DNA from: JAUVZL01 sp965603515 | Lineage (GTDB): Bacteria > Hydrothermota > Tepidihabitantia > SM23-42 | DNA: 64,000 nt | NCBI GenBank assembly: GCA_965603515.1 | Contig: CBFDDH010000008.1 | Span: 3,823-67,822 of the forward strand | Reading direction: 5' to 3' | Shown: positions 23,814-32,012 of the stretch, in pieces | How positions within the stretch are numbered: the first letter of the stretch is position 1 | Layout: the number at the start of each line of letters is the position of its first letter | The notes under the pieces: model-generated | What the model saw: the letters and a program-made list of their open reading frames with translations, nothing else | Database searches by the model: none | What the model was told of the DNA's origin: nothing | Translations under genes and position numbers: made by a program

Positions 23814-24119
23814 ATGCCAGGTGGAGATAGAACTGGTCCTATGGGCCTTGGACCAATGACAGGACGCGCAGCAGGAAACTGCGCAGGTTATCCAACTCCA
23901 GGATTTGCTAACCCAATTCCTGGATTCGGACGAGGTAGAGACATGCGTTTTTATCCTTATGCTAATGCGGATCAGGCTTACCCTAATGCGTATCAGGGTT
24001 ATGGTTATGCGTATCCAGGATCAGGATATTATGGACAACCGTATGCACCATATGGGTCTAGAAGAGGATTCGGGCGTGGCCGTGGTGGAGGTCGTTGGTT
24101 CCGTGGTTGGAGATGGTAA
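23814..24119 (+). CDS. DUF5320-like Gly/Arg/Tyr-rich small protein
   Basis: The protein has 101 residues. It begins MPGGDRTGPMGLGPMTGRAAGNCAG with the usual GP-rich motif of DUF5320 proteins, then a Tyr/Pro/Gly-rich middle, and ends in FGRGRGGGRWFRGWRW. Function is unknown; such proteins are usually encoded with NifX/NifB-like and Mrp/MinD genes in anaerobes, as here. It is the first gene after the sigma-54 promoter, with AAAGGAGG 7 bp before the ATG. Confidence 0.8.
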   Translation: MPGGDRTGPMGLGPMTGRAAGNCAGYPTPGFANPIPGFGRGRDMRFYPYANADQAYPNAYQGYGYAYPGSGYYGQPYAPYGSRRGFGRGRGGGRWFRGWRW

Positions 24120-24141
24120 TAACCAATAAAAGGAGGTAATC

Positions 24142-24477
24142 ATGCCATTTGGTTTTGGACGCGGCTTTGGAAGAGGCTTTGGCCGGGGTTGGGGCCGTGC
24201 CAGAGGTAACCCTTATCCATATTGCAGAAATTTCCCCTGGTTACCAAGATGGTGGTGGGCAACACCTAATGCGAATCAGTATGCATCTACGATGCCCAAC
24301 CCTAATTACAGATCTGCATATCCGGTTGATTCCCCAATACCATATAACCCTTATTACGCTACGGGAACGCCACCGATCACTGAAATAAACATGTTAAAAG
24401 GACAAACCGAGATTCTTGAAGACGAGCTCGATGGAATTAAGAAAAGGATTCAAGAACTTGAATCCCAAAAAACATAA
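24142..24477 (+). CDS. DUF5320-like protein with C-terminal coiled coil
   Basis: The protein has 111 residues. The start repeats Gly-Phe-Gly-Arg units (FGFGRGFGRGFGRGWGRARG). A Pro/Tyr-rich middle follows, then a coiled coil (EINMLKGQTEILEDELDGIK to the end). The same style of C-terminal coiled coil is found on the next protein (24552), so the two may interact through it. Function is unknown. AAGGAGG precedes the ATG. Confidence 0.75.
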   Translation: MPFGFGRGFGRGFGRGWGRARGNPYPYCRNFPWLPRWWWATPNANQYASTMPNPNYRSAYPVDSPIPYNPYYATGTPPITEINMLKGQTEILEDELDGIKKRIQELESQKT

Positions 24478-24551
24478 GGTGATATCTGCGATGATATACC
24501 CGATTAGAAACAACCCTATAAAGGCAGACGTTCCCTTAAAGGAGGAAAATA

Positions 24552-25055
24552 ATGAAAATAGCTGTCTCCTCAGTTGGTCAAGATCTTAATGCTCAAATCG
24601 ACCCAAGATTTGGCCGCGCGCCTTATTTTATATTGATTGATATCGAAACACTCAAATATGAAGCGATTACCAATCCAAATGTCAATGCTATGGGTGGTGC
24701 CGGCATCAAAACTGCCCAGCTGATCGCTAACCAAGGTGTTGAAGTTATAATAACGGGCAATTGCGGGCCCAATGCATTTCAAACATTACAAGCAGCTGGC
24801 GTCAGGGTAATTACCGGCGCAGTAGGCACGGTAAACGACACAGTCAACCAGTATAAAACTGGTGCGCTCAATCCGGTCAATACCCCAAATGTAGGATCTC
24901 ATTTTGGCATGGGCTCTGGACCCGGACCACAACCACCCATGGACCAGCCTGACGCAAATACGGAAATATCCGTCCTGAAACAAGAGGCTGATGCTCTTCA
25001 GCAACAGCTAGAAATAATGAAAAAAAGAATAAAAGAGCTTGAAAACAAGGGATAA
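24552..25055 (+). CDS. NifX/NifB-like iron-molybdenum-cofactor-binding-domain protein with coiled-coil tail
   Basis: The protein has 167 residues. Residues ~1-110 are a dinitrogenase iron-molybdenum cofactor-binding domain (MKIAVSSVGQDL, IDPRFGRAPYFILID, GGAGIKTAQLI, TGNCGPNAFQTL). A Gly/Pro linker leads to a coiled coil (ISVLKQEADALQQQLEIMKK). No nitrogenase genes are here, so the domain likely binds another Fe-S or metal cluster. AAAGGAGG lies ~7 bp before the ATG. Confidence 0.9.
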   Translation: MKIAVSSVGQDLNAQIDPRFGRAPYFILIDIETLKYEAITNPNVNAMGGAGIKTAQLIANQGVEVIITGNCGPNAFQTLQAAGVRVITGAVGTVNDTVNQYKTGALNPVNTPNVGSHFGMGSGPGPQPPMDQPDANTEISVLKQEADALQQQLEIMKKRIKELENKG

Positions 25056-25083
25056 CCGGTTACAATCATTGGAAAGGAATAAA

Positions 25084-25893
25084 ATGGAACCAAAGGAAAC
25101 AAACGAAGAAAATATTCGAATTAAAGATACACTCAGTAAAATCAAGAATCGAATGCTCGTATTTTCAGGCAAAGGTGGTGTTGGTAAGAGCACAATTGCC
25201 GTGAATATCGGTCTTGCCTTGAGTGAAAGACAACTCAAGGTGGGTCTTTTAGACGTTGATATCCACGGACCAAACTTAGCAATGATGCTGGGTGTTGAGG
25301 GAAAGCGATTAGAATCAGCTGCAGACAACCGAATTTTGCCGGTAGCAGTCACAAAAGACCTTTCACTTGTATCAATGTCTTTTCTCTTACAAGACACCTC
25401 AACACCGGTCATTTGGCGTGGACCTATGAAGATGAAAGTCATCCAGCAATTCCTGGGTGACGTGATATGGGGTAATCTTGACTGGCTGGTTATCGATTCA
25501 CCACCAGGAACTGGTGATGAGCCCTTGTCAGTTGCTCAACTGATACCGGCTACTGGTGCAGTAATCGTGACAACTCCACAGGATGTTTCTTTATTGGATT
25601 CAAGAAAAGCTGTTAATTTTGCCCGTCGGCTCAATCTGAAAATCTACGGTATTGTCGAAAACATGAGCGGTCTTGATTGTCCTCATTGCGGGAAAAAAAT
25701 TGACCTGTTTAAACAAGGCGGCGGAGAACGCACTGCTCAAGAATTAGGTATACCATTTCTCGGTCGAATACCGATTGATCCAAGAATTGTTGAATTAGGC
25801 GATGATGGCAAATCATTTATCGCTCATCATCCAGAATCCGAAGCATCAAAGGCTTTAAATAAAATTGTCGATGGTATTATACAAAACAAATAA
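25084..25893 (+). CDS. mrp: Mrp/NBP35-family Fe-S carrier ATPase
   Basis: The protein has 269 residues from ATG 25084 (GGAAAGGA upstream); the longer frame from 25039 overlaps the previous gene and lacks a ribosome site. The deviant Walker A is GKGGVGKST; DIHGPNLAMMLG, IDSPPGTGDEPLS and the cluster ligands CPHC (residues ~200-203) are typical. ApbC/Mrp proteins bind and pass on [4Fe-4S] clusters with ATP hydrolysis. It lies between two NifX-like genes. Confidence 0.95.
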   Translation: MEPKETNEENIRIKDTLSKIKNRMLVFSGKGGVGKSTIAVNIGLALSERQLKVGLLDVDIHGPNLAMMLGVEGKRLESAADNRILPVAVTKDLSLVSMSFLLQDTSTPVIWRGPMKMKVIQQFLGDVIWGNLDWLVIDSPPGTGDEPLSVAQLIPATGAVIVTTPQDVSLLDSRKAVNFARRLNLKIYGIVENMSGLDCPHCGKKIDLFKQGGGERTAQELGIPFLGRIPIDPRIVELGDDGKSFIAHHPESEASKALNKIVDGIIQNK

Positions 25894-25910
25894 AGTTATT
25901 AGGAGACAAA

Positions 25911-26279
25911 ATGAAGATCGCGATTTCAACTGACCAGGGTAACGTTTCAGCGCATTTTGGTCGGTGTCCGGAGTTCACCATTGTTGATATTGAAAATGGC
26001 ATAGTACAAAAAAAAGAAACGATCCTTAATACTAAACACGAACCTGGTTTTCTACCCCAATTTCTTGCGGAAAAAAAGGTCGAGTGCATTGTAGCTGGTG
26101 GTATGGGACATAGGGCACAAACTCTCTTTGACCAGCATCATATTGAGACTGTTATCGGGATAACCGGCACAATTGATAGTGTCATAAAAGAAATACTCGG
26201 TGGTACACTTGCGGGCGGCGCTTCACTCTGTGATCGATCTCAGGGTAAATGCGAACATCATGATAACGAAAATACATAA
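25911..26279 (+). CDS. NifX/NifB-like cofactor-binding-domain protein
   Basis: The protein has 122 residues (MKIAISTDQGNVSAHFGRCPEFTIVDIE, GFLPQFLAEKKVECIVAGGMGHRA) and ends with a Cys/His tail (SLCDRSQGKCEHHD). The histidine and cysteine tail could bind metal. Same superfamily as 24552 but without a coiled coil. It lies 17 bp after mrp, in the same transcription unit. Confidence 0.9.
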   Translation: MKIAISTDQGNVSAHFGRCPEFTIVDIENGIVQKKETILNTKHEPGFLPQFLAEKKVECIVAGGMGHRAQTLFDQHHIETVIGITGTIDSVIKEILGGTLAGGASLCDRSQGKCEHHDNENT

Positions 26280-26336
26280 AAGAATACAAGAATGAGTTTA
26301 GGTGATTAGACATTTACCGACATAAGGAGGTCTAAC
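26280..26336 (+). repeat. duplicated leader, copy 1
   Basis: This gap is nearly the same as 26551-26622: AAGAA-ACA-GAAT-AGTTTAGGTG, then CATTTACCGAC and AAGGAGGT before ATGCC. Copy 2 has extra TAGGYATT units inside. It looks like duplication of a gene leader together with its ribosome site. Confidence 0.6.
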
Positions 26337-26537
26337 ATGCCAAGAGGTGATGGAACAGGTCCACGTGGACAAGGTTTAGGAAGAGGCAGAGGTCGTGACA
26401 GAATGGGCGGTCGCGCATTAGGACCAGGCGGCAACTGCATTTGCCCTTCCTGCGGCGCGACTTTGCCACATCAAGCGACCGTACCCTGTAATCAAATGAC
26501 ATGTCCTAAGTGCGGCGCAAAAATGATAAGACAATAA
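26337..26537 (+). CDS. DUF5320-start small zinc-ribbon protein
   Basis: The protein has 66 residues. The N-terminal half is Gly/Arg-rich (MPRGDGTGPRGQGLGRGRGR) and the C-terminal half is a zinc ribbon (CICPSC, then CPKCGAKMIRQ). It resembles ferredoxin-like/zinc-ribbon DUF5320 members found beside MinD ATPases. Function is unknown. A strong AAGGAGG precedes the ATG. Confidence 0.75.
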   Translation: MPRGDGTGPRGQGLGRGRGRDRMGGRALGPGGNCICPSCGATLPHQATVPCNQMTCPKCGAKMIRQ

Positions 26538-26550
26538 TGAAAATACCTAA

Positions 26551-26622
26551 AAGAACACAGGAATAAGTTTAGGTGTCTAGGCATTTAGGTATTTAGGCAT
26601 TTACCGACGAAAGGAGGTTCTT
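26551..26622 (+). repeat. duplicated leader, copy 2, with 8 bp tandem repeat
   Basis: Copy 2 of the leader at 26280. It contains TAGGCATT-TAGGTATT-TAGGCATT at 26579-26602, three units of 8 bp. The same core occurs at 2231, 5581 and 52650. Confidence 0.6.
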
Positions 26623-26820
26623 ATGCCCATATTCACATACAAGTGCAAAGACTGTGGTAAAGTTTTTGACTTTTTAATGTTGAATAAATCAGAAAAGCCA
26701 AAATGCAAAAAATGCGGCAGCAAAAAATTAGAAAAACAGTTTGCAGCCTTTGGCGTAAAGATGGGTACATCCTCGTCTACCAATAGCTCAAGCTGTCCTA
26801 CAGGCACCTGTCCTTTTTAA
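26623..26820 (+). CDS. FmdB-type zinc-ribbon protein
   Basis: The protein has 65 residues: MPIFTYKCKDCGKVFD, CKKCGSKKLEKQF, then a Ser-rich tail ending in CPTGTCPF. FmdB-like proteins carry this CxxC...CxxC ribbon and are often encoded near redox genes in anaerobes; their role is unclear. AAAGGAGG lies 7 bp before the ATG. Confidence 0.88.
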   Translation: MPIFTYKCKDCGKVFDFLMLNKSEKPKCKKCGSKKLEKQFAAFGVKMGTSSSTNSSSCPTGTCPF

Positions 26821-26837
26821 AGCTATTAGGGGAACTC

Positions 26838-27077
26838 ATGCCTATCTACGAATACAGCTGTGAAAATTGCGGTAAAATAACCGAAATATTAGTGAATAAG
26901 GAAAAAGATGATACCGTGTGCAAATACTGTGGCTCTGTGCGATTGAAGAAATTGATTTCAGTACCAGGCGCTATTATAATGGGAAGTTCGGAATCCAAAG
27001 GCACTACATGTTGTGGTAGGACTGAACGATGTGAGACACCTCCTTGTTCAGACAACGGAATCTGCAAGAGAGGTTAA
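26838..27077 (+). CDS. FmdB-type zinc-ribbon protein, paralogue
   Basis: The protein has 79 residues: MPIYEYSCENCGKITEIL, CKYCGSVRLKKLISVPG, and a Cys-rich tail (CCGRTERC, CETPPC). It is a paralogue of the gene 17 bp upstream. The tail has four or more extra cysteines and could bind an additional metal. Confidence 0.88.
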   Translation: MPIYEYSCENCGKITEILVNKEKDDTVCKYCGSVRLKKLISVPGAIIMGSSESKGTTCCGRTERCETPPCSDNGICKRG

Positions 27078-27086
27078 TAAATAGAA

Positions 27087-27112
27087 CTGGAGTAGGGCAT
27101 TTATGCCCGTTA
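27087..27112 (+). repeat. 26 bp hairpin repeat, copy 2
   Basis: CTGGAGTAGGGCATTTATGCCCGTTA, stem GGGCA-TTTA-TGCCC. Compared with 5484-5509 the only changes are a G-C to A-T swap within the stem, which preserves pairing. Confidence 0.75.
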
Positions 27113-27174
27113 ATCTCCCCCAAAAAGCGAAAAGGATTTCTTGGAGGCTTGATAAACTAGTTAGGAACATATAC

Positions 27175-27864
27175 GTGAAGATAACAATAATTTTTGACAA
27201 TTATCCCCATAATGCAGAGCTAAAAACCGAATGGGGATTTTCCTGTCTTATCGAAGGATTTGAAAATGCACTTCTATTTGATACCGGTGGTGATGGTAAA
27301 ATACTGCTTGATAATATGAAAAATCTTGGAATTGATCCTAACAAGATTGATAAACTGCTGATATCACACGACCACTGGGATCATACTGGGGGACTACAAA
27401 GCTTCTTAGAAAAAAAGTCCGATATCGATGTCTACATGTTACCATCATTCTCGAATGGCATTAAGGATATAGTCCGATCAAAAGGTGCGCATCTCGTTGA
27501 AAGTCATACTGCGGAAAAGCTATGTTCTCACATTCACACTAGTGGCACACTTGGTAAAACAATAAAAGAACAATCGATCATTATTGAAACTCAAAAAGGG
27601 CTGGTGATTATTACCGGATGTGCACATCCCGGAATTATCCACATCATCGAAAACGCACAGAAGTGCTTTAACCAAAGAATCAATATGGTATTTGGCGGTT
27701 TTCATTTAGGGAGTTATACAGACTCAGTTCTGAAAAATATTATCGCTCAATTCAGACGACTAAAAGTTGAAAATGCCGGACCATGTCATTTTAGTGGCGA
27801 CCGTTGCCGAAAGCTGTTCGTCAATGAGTACAAAAATAATTTCCTGAATATTGGGGTTGGTTAA
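27175..27864 (+). CDS. metallo-beta-lactamase-fold hydrolase
   Basis: The protein has 229 residues from GTG 27175 (AGGA 8 bp upstream). The in-frame ATG at 27103 lies inside the hairpin repeat and would add 24 residues unlike the family. The metal-binding motif is HDHWDHTGG, followed by TGCAHPGI and FGGFHLG. It is closest by pattern to the COG1237 family (once linked to methanopterin synthesis), also common beside MinD-ferredoxin genes. The substrate is unknown. Confidence 0.88.
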   Translation: MKITIIFDNYPHNAELKTEWGFSCLIEGFENALLFDTGGDGKILLDNMKNLGIDPNKIDKLLISHDHWDHTGGLQSFLEKKSDIDVYMLPSFSNGIKDIVRSKGAHLVESHTAEKLCSHIHTSGTLGKTIKEQSIIIETQKGLVIITGCAHPGIIHIIENAQKCFNQRINMVFGGFHLGSYTDSVLKNIIAQFRRLKVENAGPCHFSGDRCRKLFVNEYKNNFLNIGVG

Positions 27865-27878
27865 ATCATCCAGATAGA

Positions 27879-28841
27879 ATGATAATTTCATTTGCAAGTG
27901 GTAAAGGAGGCACTGGTAAAACAATAATCGCAACCAGTTATGCACTCTGGGTATCTCACGAAGATAACCACCCCGAAATTCAATTCCTCGATTGTGATGT
28001 GGAAGAACCCAATGCCGCGATTTTCTTGAAACCGAAAATAAACAAAACTATTTCAGTCGGTATTCAGGTTCCAGTAGTTGACACAGAGAAATGTACATAT
28101 TGCGGCAAATGCGCTGACATCTGCGTGTATAACGCGATAGCCGTTGTTAAGAATACAAAACAGGTTCTTATCTTCAAGGAGTTATGCCATGGATGTGGTG
28201 GTTGTACGCTCCTTTGTCCAGAAAATGCACTATCAGAAATAAATAAGGAAATCGGCGTTTTGGAAATAGGAAATGCAGGCGCAATTGAGTTTATCCACGG
28301 CAAATTGAACATTGGAGAACCCATGGCATCACCACTCATCAGAGAAATAAAACAAAAAGCATTCGGTGAAACGGAGAAACGGAGAAATGGAGAAACTGAA
28401 GAAAAAGCACAAAGATATAAAATAACTGGTAAACAGGAGGAAATAAATAAACAGACGACTAACCAGTTATTATTTAACCAATTTACTATTATAGATGTTC
28501 CTCCAGGAACTTCATGTCCAGTGATTGAAGCAGTTAAAGGCTCTGATTATACTGTTTTGGTAACTGAACCAACCCCTTTTGGCCTAAATGACTTGATACT
28601 TGCCGTTGATACGCTCCGAGTATTGAACCTGCGATTTGGGGTCGTGATCAACCGTGACGGCGTCGGCGATAAGGAAACAGAAGATTATTGCAGAAAAGAA
28701 CATATCCCTATACTGATGCGCATCCCTTTAGACAGAGAGATTGCTGTAGCCTATTCCAAAGGAATTCCCCTGCTCCATGTCAGTTCTCAATACAAAACTG
28801 CATTCTCCAAACTCCATGAAGAAATTGTGAGCAAAGTGTGA
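27879..28841 (+). CDS. MinD-superfamily ATPase with inserted ferredoxin domain
   Basis: The protein has 320 residues. Walker A GKGGTGKT (~8-15) is followed by DCDVEEPNA, then an inserted two-cluster ferredoxin (CTYCGKCADIC and CHGCGGCTLLC, residues ~71-120). The second half carries IDVPPGTSCPVIEA. Compared with its paralogue at 28838, it has a charged insert (~163-195) encoded by 8 bp tandem repeats. Such pairs are typical of anaerobes next to NifX-like and Mrp genes and are thought to mature or regulate Fe-S enzymes. The stop overlaps the next start. Confidence 0.92.
   Translation: MIISFASGKGGTGKTIIATSYALWVSHEDNHPEIQFLDCDVEEPNAAIFLKPKINKTISVGIQVPVVDTEKCTYCGKCADICVYNAIAVVKNTKQVLIFKELCHGCGGCTLLCPENALSEINKEIGVLEIGNAGAIEFIHGKLNIGEPMASPLIREIKQKAFGETEKRRNGETEEKAQRYKITGKQEEINKQTTNQLLFNQFTIIDVPPGTSCPVIEAVKGSDYTVLVTEPTPFGLNDLILAVDTLRVLNLRFGVVINRDGVGDKETEDYCRKEHIPILMRIPLDREIAVAYSKGIPLLHVSSQYKTAFSKLHEEIVSKV
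28368..28399 (+). repeat. 8 bp tandem repeat inside the MinD-ferredoxin gene
   Basis: GAAACGGA, GAAACGGA, GAAATGGA, GAAACTGA: four units of 8 bp. Because 8 is not a multiple of 3, gain or loss of one unit would shift the frame and cut off the second half of the ATPase. Confidence 0.7.
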
Positions 28842-29704
28842 AGCAAATCTTGGTCATTAGTGGAAAAGGTGGGACTGGAAAAACCATTGTCGCAGCAAGT
28901 TTGGTAGTTCTCGCCAAGAAAAGCCTTATCGCAGACTGTGATGTTGATGCTGCTGACCTCCACCTCTTACTCCACCCTGAAATAAAGCAGACCCGTGATT
29001 TCACTGGATTGCCAAAAGCAGTTATTGATCTGGGGAAATGCACTGGCTGTGGCGAGTGCATTGAGGTGTGTAAGTACGATGCGATATTGAAAAACGATGA
29101 CTCTCAATACGAAATAGATTCTATTTCATGTGAAGGCTGCGCAATCTGTACACATATCTGTCTAGCACAGGCAATATCCATGGAAGAACACAAAGCAGGA
29201 CAGTGGTTTATTTCAGAAACGCAATTCGGCACCATGGTCCATGCGAAATTAGGTATTGCTGAAGAGAACTCTGGAATGCTCGTAACGACCGTTAGAAAAG
29301 AAGCTCAGGCAATCGCGCAAAAAAACAATCTGGAATATGTAGTAATTGACGGACCACCAGGTATTGGATGTCCAGTTATCGCATCACTCACGGGTGTTGA
29401 TATTGCATTAATTGTCACTGAACCAACCCTCTCAGGGATCCATGACATGACACGGGTATTAAAACTTGCTAATAGCCTTGGTGTCAAGGCAGCCTGTGTA
29501 ATAAATAAGTACGATATCAATATAAACAACACTGAAAAAATTTCGGATCTGTGTCACAATACTGCAACACCGATCCTCGGGCAAATACCATACGACGAAT
29601 CAGTCATTGAATCAATAGTCGCAGGTGTACCTCTAACCATGCATGTAGACAATAACACAACGGCGGTACTTAAACAAATCTGGCAGAAATTGAAAGAATA
29701 TTAA
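28838..29704 (+). CDS. MinD-superfamily ATPase with inserted ferredoxin domain, paralogue
   Basis: The protein has 288 residues from GTG 28838, overlapping the previous stop by 4 bp (GTGA). Walker A GKGGTGKT, DCDVDAADLH, ferredoxin insert CTGCGECIEVC and CEGCAICTHIC, and IDGPPGIGCPVIA. It pairs with the upstream paralogue, perhaps as a heterodimer (inference). It is the last gene of the sigma-54 linked block; no terminator is obvious after it. Confidence 0.93.
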   Translation: MKQILVISGKGGTGKTIVAASLVVLAKKSLIADCDVDAADLHLLLHPEIKQTRDFTGLPKAVIDLGKCTGCGECIEVCKYDAILKNDDSQYEIDSISCEGCAICTHICLAQAISMEEHKAGQWFISETQFGTMVHAKLGIAEENSGMLVTTVRKEAQAIAQKNNLEYVVIDGPPGIGCPVIASLTGVDIALIVTEPTLSGIHDMTRVLKLANSLGVKAACVINKYDININNTEKISDLCHNTATPILGQIPYDESVIESIVAGVPLTMHVDNNTTAVLKQIWQKLKEY

Positions 29705-29758
29705 ACAGCCATAACTCCTTTGAACAAACAGGTGTAATTCGGAACATGTTAGATTTCC

Positions 29759-29786
29759 TTGATTAATAGTATAAACTGAGTATTAT
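29759..29786 (+). promoter_or_regulatory. sigma-70-type promoter of the trehalose operon
   Basis: TTGATT (29759-29764), 16 bp spacer, TATTAT (29781-29786). The leader would be only ~12 nt before ATG 29805, with no good ribosome site. Confidence 0.55.
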
Positions 29787-29804
29787 TTCAATGAGTACAT
29801 TATC

Positions 29805-32012
29805 ATGGCTAAACTACTAATTGTCTCAAACAGACTTCCCATTACCATAACTAAAAGGGGAAGCAGTCTGAAATTGCAGTCCAGTGCTGGAGGTCTTGCT
29901 ACGGGTCTTGATACCTTTCACAAATCACGTAGAAGTCTATGGATCGGCTGGCCAGGTTATGTTGCCGGCAAGGATGCAACGGAAAAAAGAATTGTAAAAA
30001 GGAAATTGGCTGCCAAAAATTGTCACCCTGTCTTCTTATCACCCTATGATGTTGAAAACTATTACCACGGGTTCTGTAACAAAGTTATCTGGCCATTATT
30101 CCACTATTTTACTGAACATGCTGTTTACGAAAAAAGATTCTGGAAGGCATACAAACGGGTCAATGAACAGTTTTGTGAAACAGTAAGTGCTATCGCCAAG
30201 CCGGGCGATAGAATCTGGATCCATGATTATCAACTTATGCTATTACCAAAGCTCTTGCGCCAGAAAAACCCTAATGCGACCATAGGTTTCTTTCTGCATA
30301 TCCCATTTCCGTCTTCTGAGATTTTCCGGCTCCTGCCCTGTCGGACTGAAATAATCGAAGGGATACTGGGTGCTGATCTCATTGGATTTCACACCCATGA
30401 TTATGTTCATCATTTTACAGAAAGTGTCCGCCTTCTCCTCGGATACGAATACACATTGGGACAGATAAATACGCCCGAACGCAAGCTAAGAGTTGATGCC
30501 TTCCCTATGGGGATTGACTACAAGAGATTTCACGAAGCGAGCTGCATGGCAGGCGTCCTAAGAGAAACAGGCAGATTACGGAAAAGGCTTGGAGACCGTA
30601 GGATAATCGTCAGTGTCGATCGCTTGGATTATACAAAGGGTATCGCCGAAAGATTGGAAGCTTTTGATCTTTTTTTGGAAAAAAACCCCGAATACAAGAA
30701 AAAGGTAACCCTCATCCTTGTTGCAGTACCGTCGCGTACTGGTGTTGAACAGTATGCCTCACTAAAAAAACACGTTGATGAACTGATTAGCAGAATCAAT
30801 GGTAAGTATGGTGACATAGGCTGGGTACCGATATGGTATTTATATCGCCTCATGCCTTTTGACAAATTGGTACCCCTTTACTTCATTGGAGATATCGCAC
30901 TTATTACGCCATTGCGCGATGGCATGAACTTAATAGCAAAGGAATATATTGCAAGTAAACCCGGTGCAACAGGCGTTCTGATACTCAGTGAAATGGCCGG
31001 AGCTGCTCGAGAATTAGGTGAAGCACTTATTGTCAATCCGAATAACAAAGAGCAAATAGCGGAGGCAATCAAACAGGCACTGGAGATGTCGACTGGAGAA
31101 CAAATACGTCGTAATGAAGTAATGCAGAAACGTTTACAACGGTACAGTATTGAGCGATGGGCACACGATTTTATGGAAAGACTGCAACAGATAAAAAAAA
31201 TCCAGGCGGATTCTTACATGAGCAAATTGACCCCCAGTATTAAGCATAGATTGTTCATGGATTACACAAAAAGTAAGAATAGACTAATATTGTTGGATTA
31301 TGACGGCACGCTAACTTTTTTCAGTGAAAACCCTGATGATGCTCGTCCTGATACCGAAATCAAAAGAATCCTGCGTAGTCTGATGAACGATCCCAAAAAC
31401 ACCCTGGTTATCGCAAGTGGACGGCGCCGTGATACTCTCGACAAATGGTTCAATTTCGATGAAATTGATCTCATTGCTGAACATGGTGTTTGGGTTAGGA
31501 ACCACGGTCAAAAATGGGAAATGATTGAGCGATTGGAAAACAAATGGAAGACGCAGATCAAACCAATACTTGAAGTTTTTGTTGACAGAACCCCGGGTTC
31601 ATTCATTGAAGAAAAAGAGTATTCTTTTGTTTGGCACTGTCGAAAAGCCGACTCCAAGTTGGCTCTTATTAGATCTGGTGAGCTAAAAGAAACCCTGAGA
31701 AATCTTACTGGCAACCTTAATTTGGGTATTCTCGAAGGAAGCAAAGTAATAGAAATCAAAAATACTGGTATAAACAAAGGACGCGCCGCATTGAAATGGA
31801 CAAAGAAGAAAAAATGGGATTTCATTTTGGCAGTGGGTGATGATTGGACTGATGAAGATATCTTTAAAGTACTGCCCAAAAGTGCTTATTCAATTAGAGT
31901 TGGGCACGGAGTATCAGAAGCACGTTACAGTATTGATGATTCTTCAGCGGTTAGGAAATTGTTGAGAGCAATGACCAAAGGAGGAATTTCCCGTGGCACA
32001 CCGAATAGATGA
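29805..32012 (+). CDS. otsAB: trehalose-6-phosphate synthase/phosphatase fusion
   Basis: The protein has 735 residues. Residues ~1-465 are OtsA (GT20): LLIVSNRLPITI, SAGGLATGL, VWIHDYQLMLLP-type element, HIPFPSSEIFR, SVDRLDYTKGI, and the donor-binding end LRDGMNLIAKEY. Residues ~490-735 are an OtsB HAD phosphatase with D498-Y-D-G-T, ASGRRR and GDDWTDED. The enzyme makes trehalose from UDP- or other NDP-glucose and glucose-6-phosphate. The two-domain fusion is common in some bacteria and in eukaryotes. The stop overlaps the TreT-like gene by 20 bp. Confidence 0.95.
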   Translation: MAKLLIVSNRLPITITKRGSSLKLQSSAGGLATGLDTFHKSRRSLWIGWPGYVAGKDATEKRIVKRKLAAKNCHPVFLSPYDVENYYHGFCNKVIWPLFHYFTEHAVYEKRFWKAYKRVNEQFCETVSAIAKPGDRIWIHDYQLMLLPKLLRQKNPNATIGFFLHIPFPSSEIFRLLPCRTEIIEGILGADLIGFHTHDYVHHFTESVRLLLGYEYTLGQINTPERKLRVDAFPMGIDYKRFHEASCMAGVLRETGRLRKRLGDRRIIVSVDRLDYTKGIAERLEAFDLFLEKNPEYKKKVTLILVAVPSRTGVEQYASLKKHVDELISRINGKYGDIGWVPIWYLYRLMPFDKLVPLYFIGDIALITPLRDGMNLIAKEYIASKPGATGVLILSEMAGAARELGEALIVNPNNKEQIAEAIKQALEMSTGEQIRRNEVMQKRLQRYSIERWAHDFMERLQQIKKIQADSYMSKLTPSIKHRLFMDYTKSKNRLILLDYDGTLTFFSENPDDARPDTEIKRILRSLMNDPKNTLVIASGRRRDTLDKWFNFDEIDLIAEHGVWVRNHGQKWEMIERLENKWKTQIKPILEVFVDRTPGSFIEEKEYSFVWHCRKADSKLALIRSGELKETLRNLTGNLNLGILEGSKVIEIKNTGINKGRAALKWTKKKKWDFILAVGDDWTDEDIFKVLPKSAYSIRVGHGVSEARYSIDDSSAVRKLLRAMTKGGISRGTPNR

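Noticed and set aside
27103..27174. ATG start for the MBL-fold gene inside the hairpin repeat
   Set aside because: The extra 24 residues do not fit the family; GTG 27175 has a ribosome site.
24552..29704. Nitrogenase-related gene cluster
   Set aside because: NifX/NifB-like and NifU-like domains occur, but no nifH, nifD, nifK or radical SAM nifB is present; these domains are common in non-fixing anaerobes.
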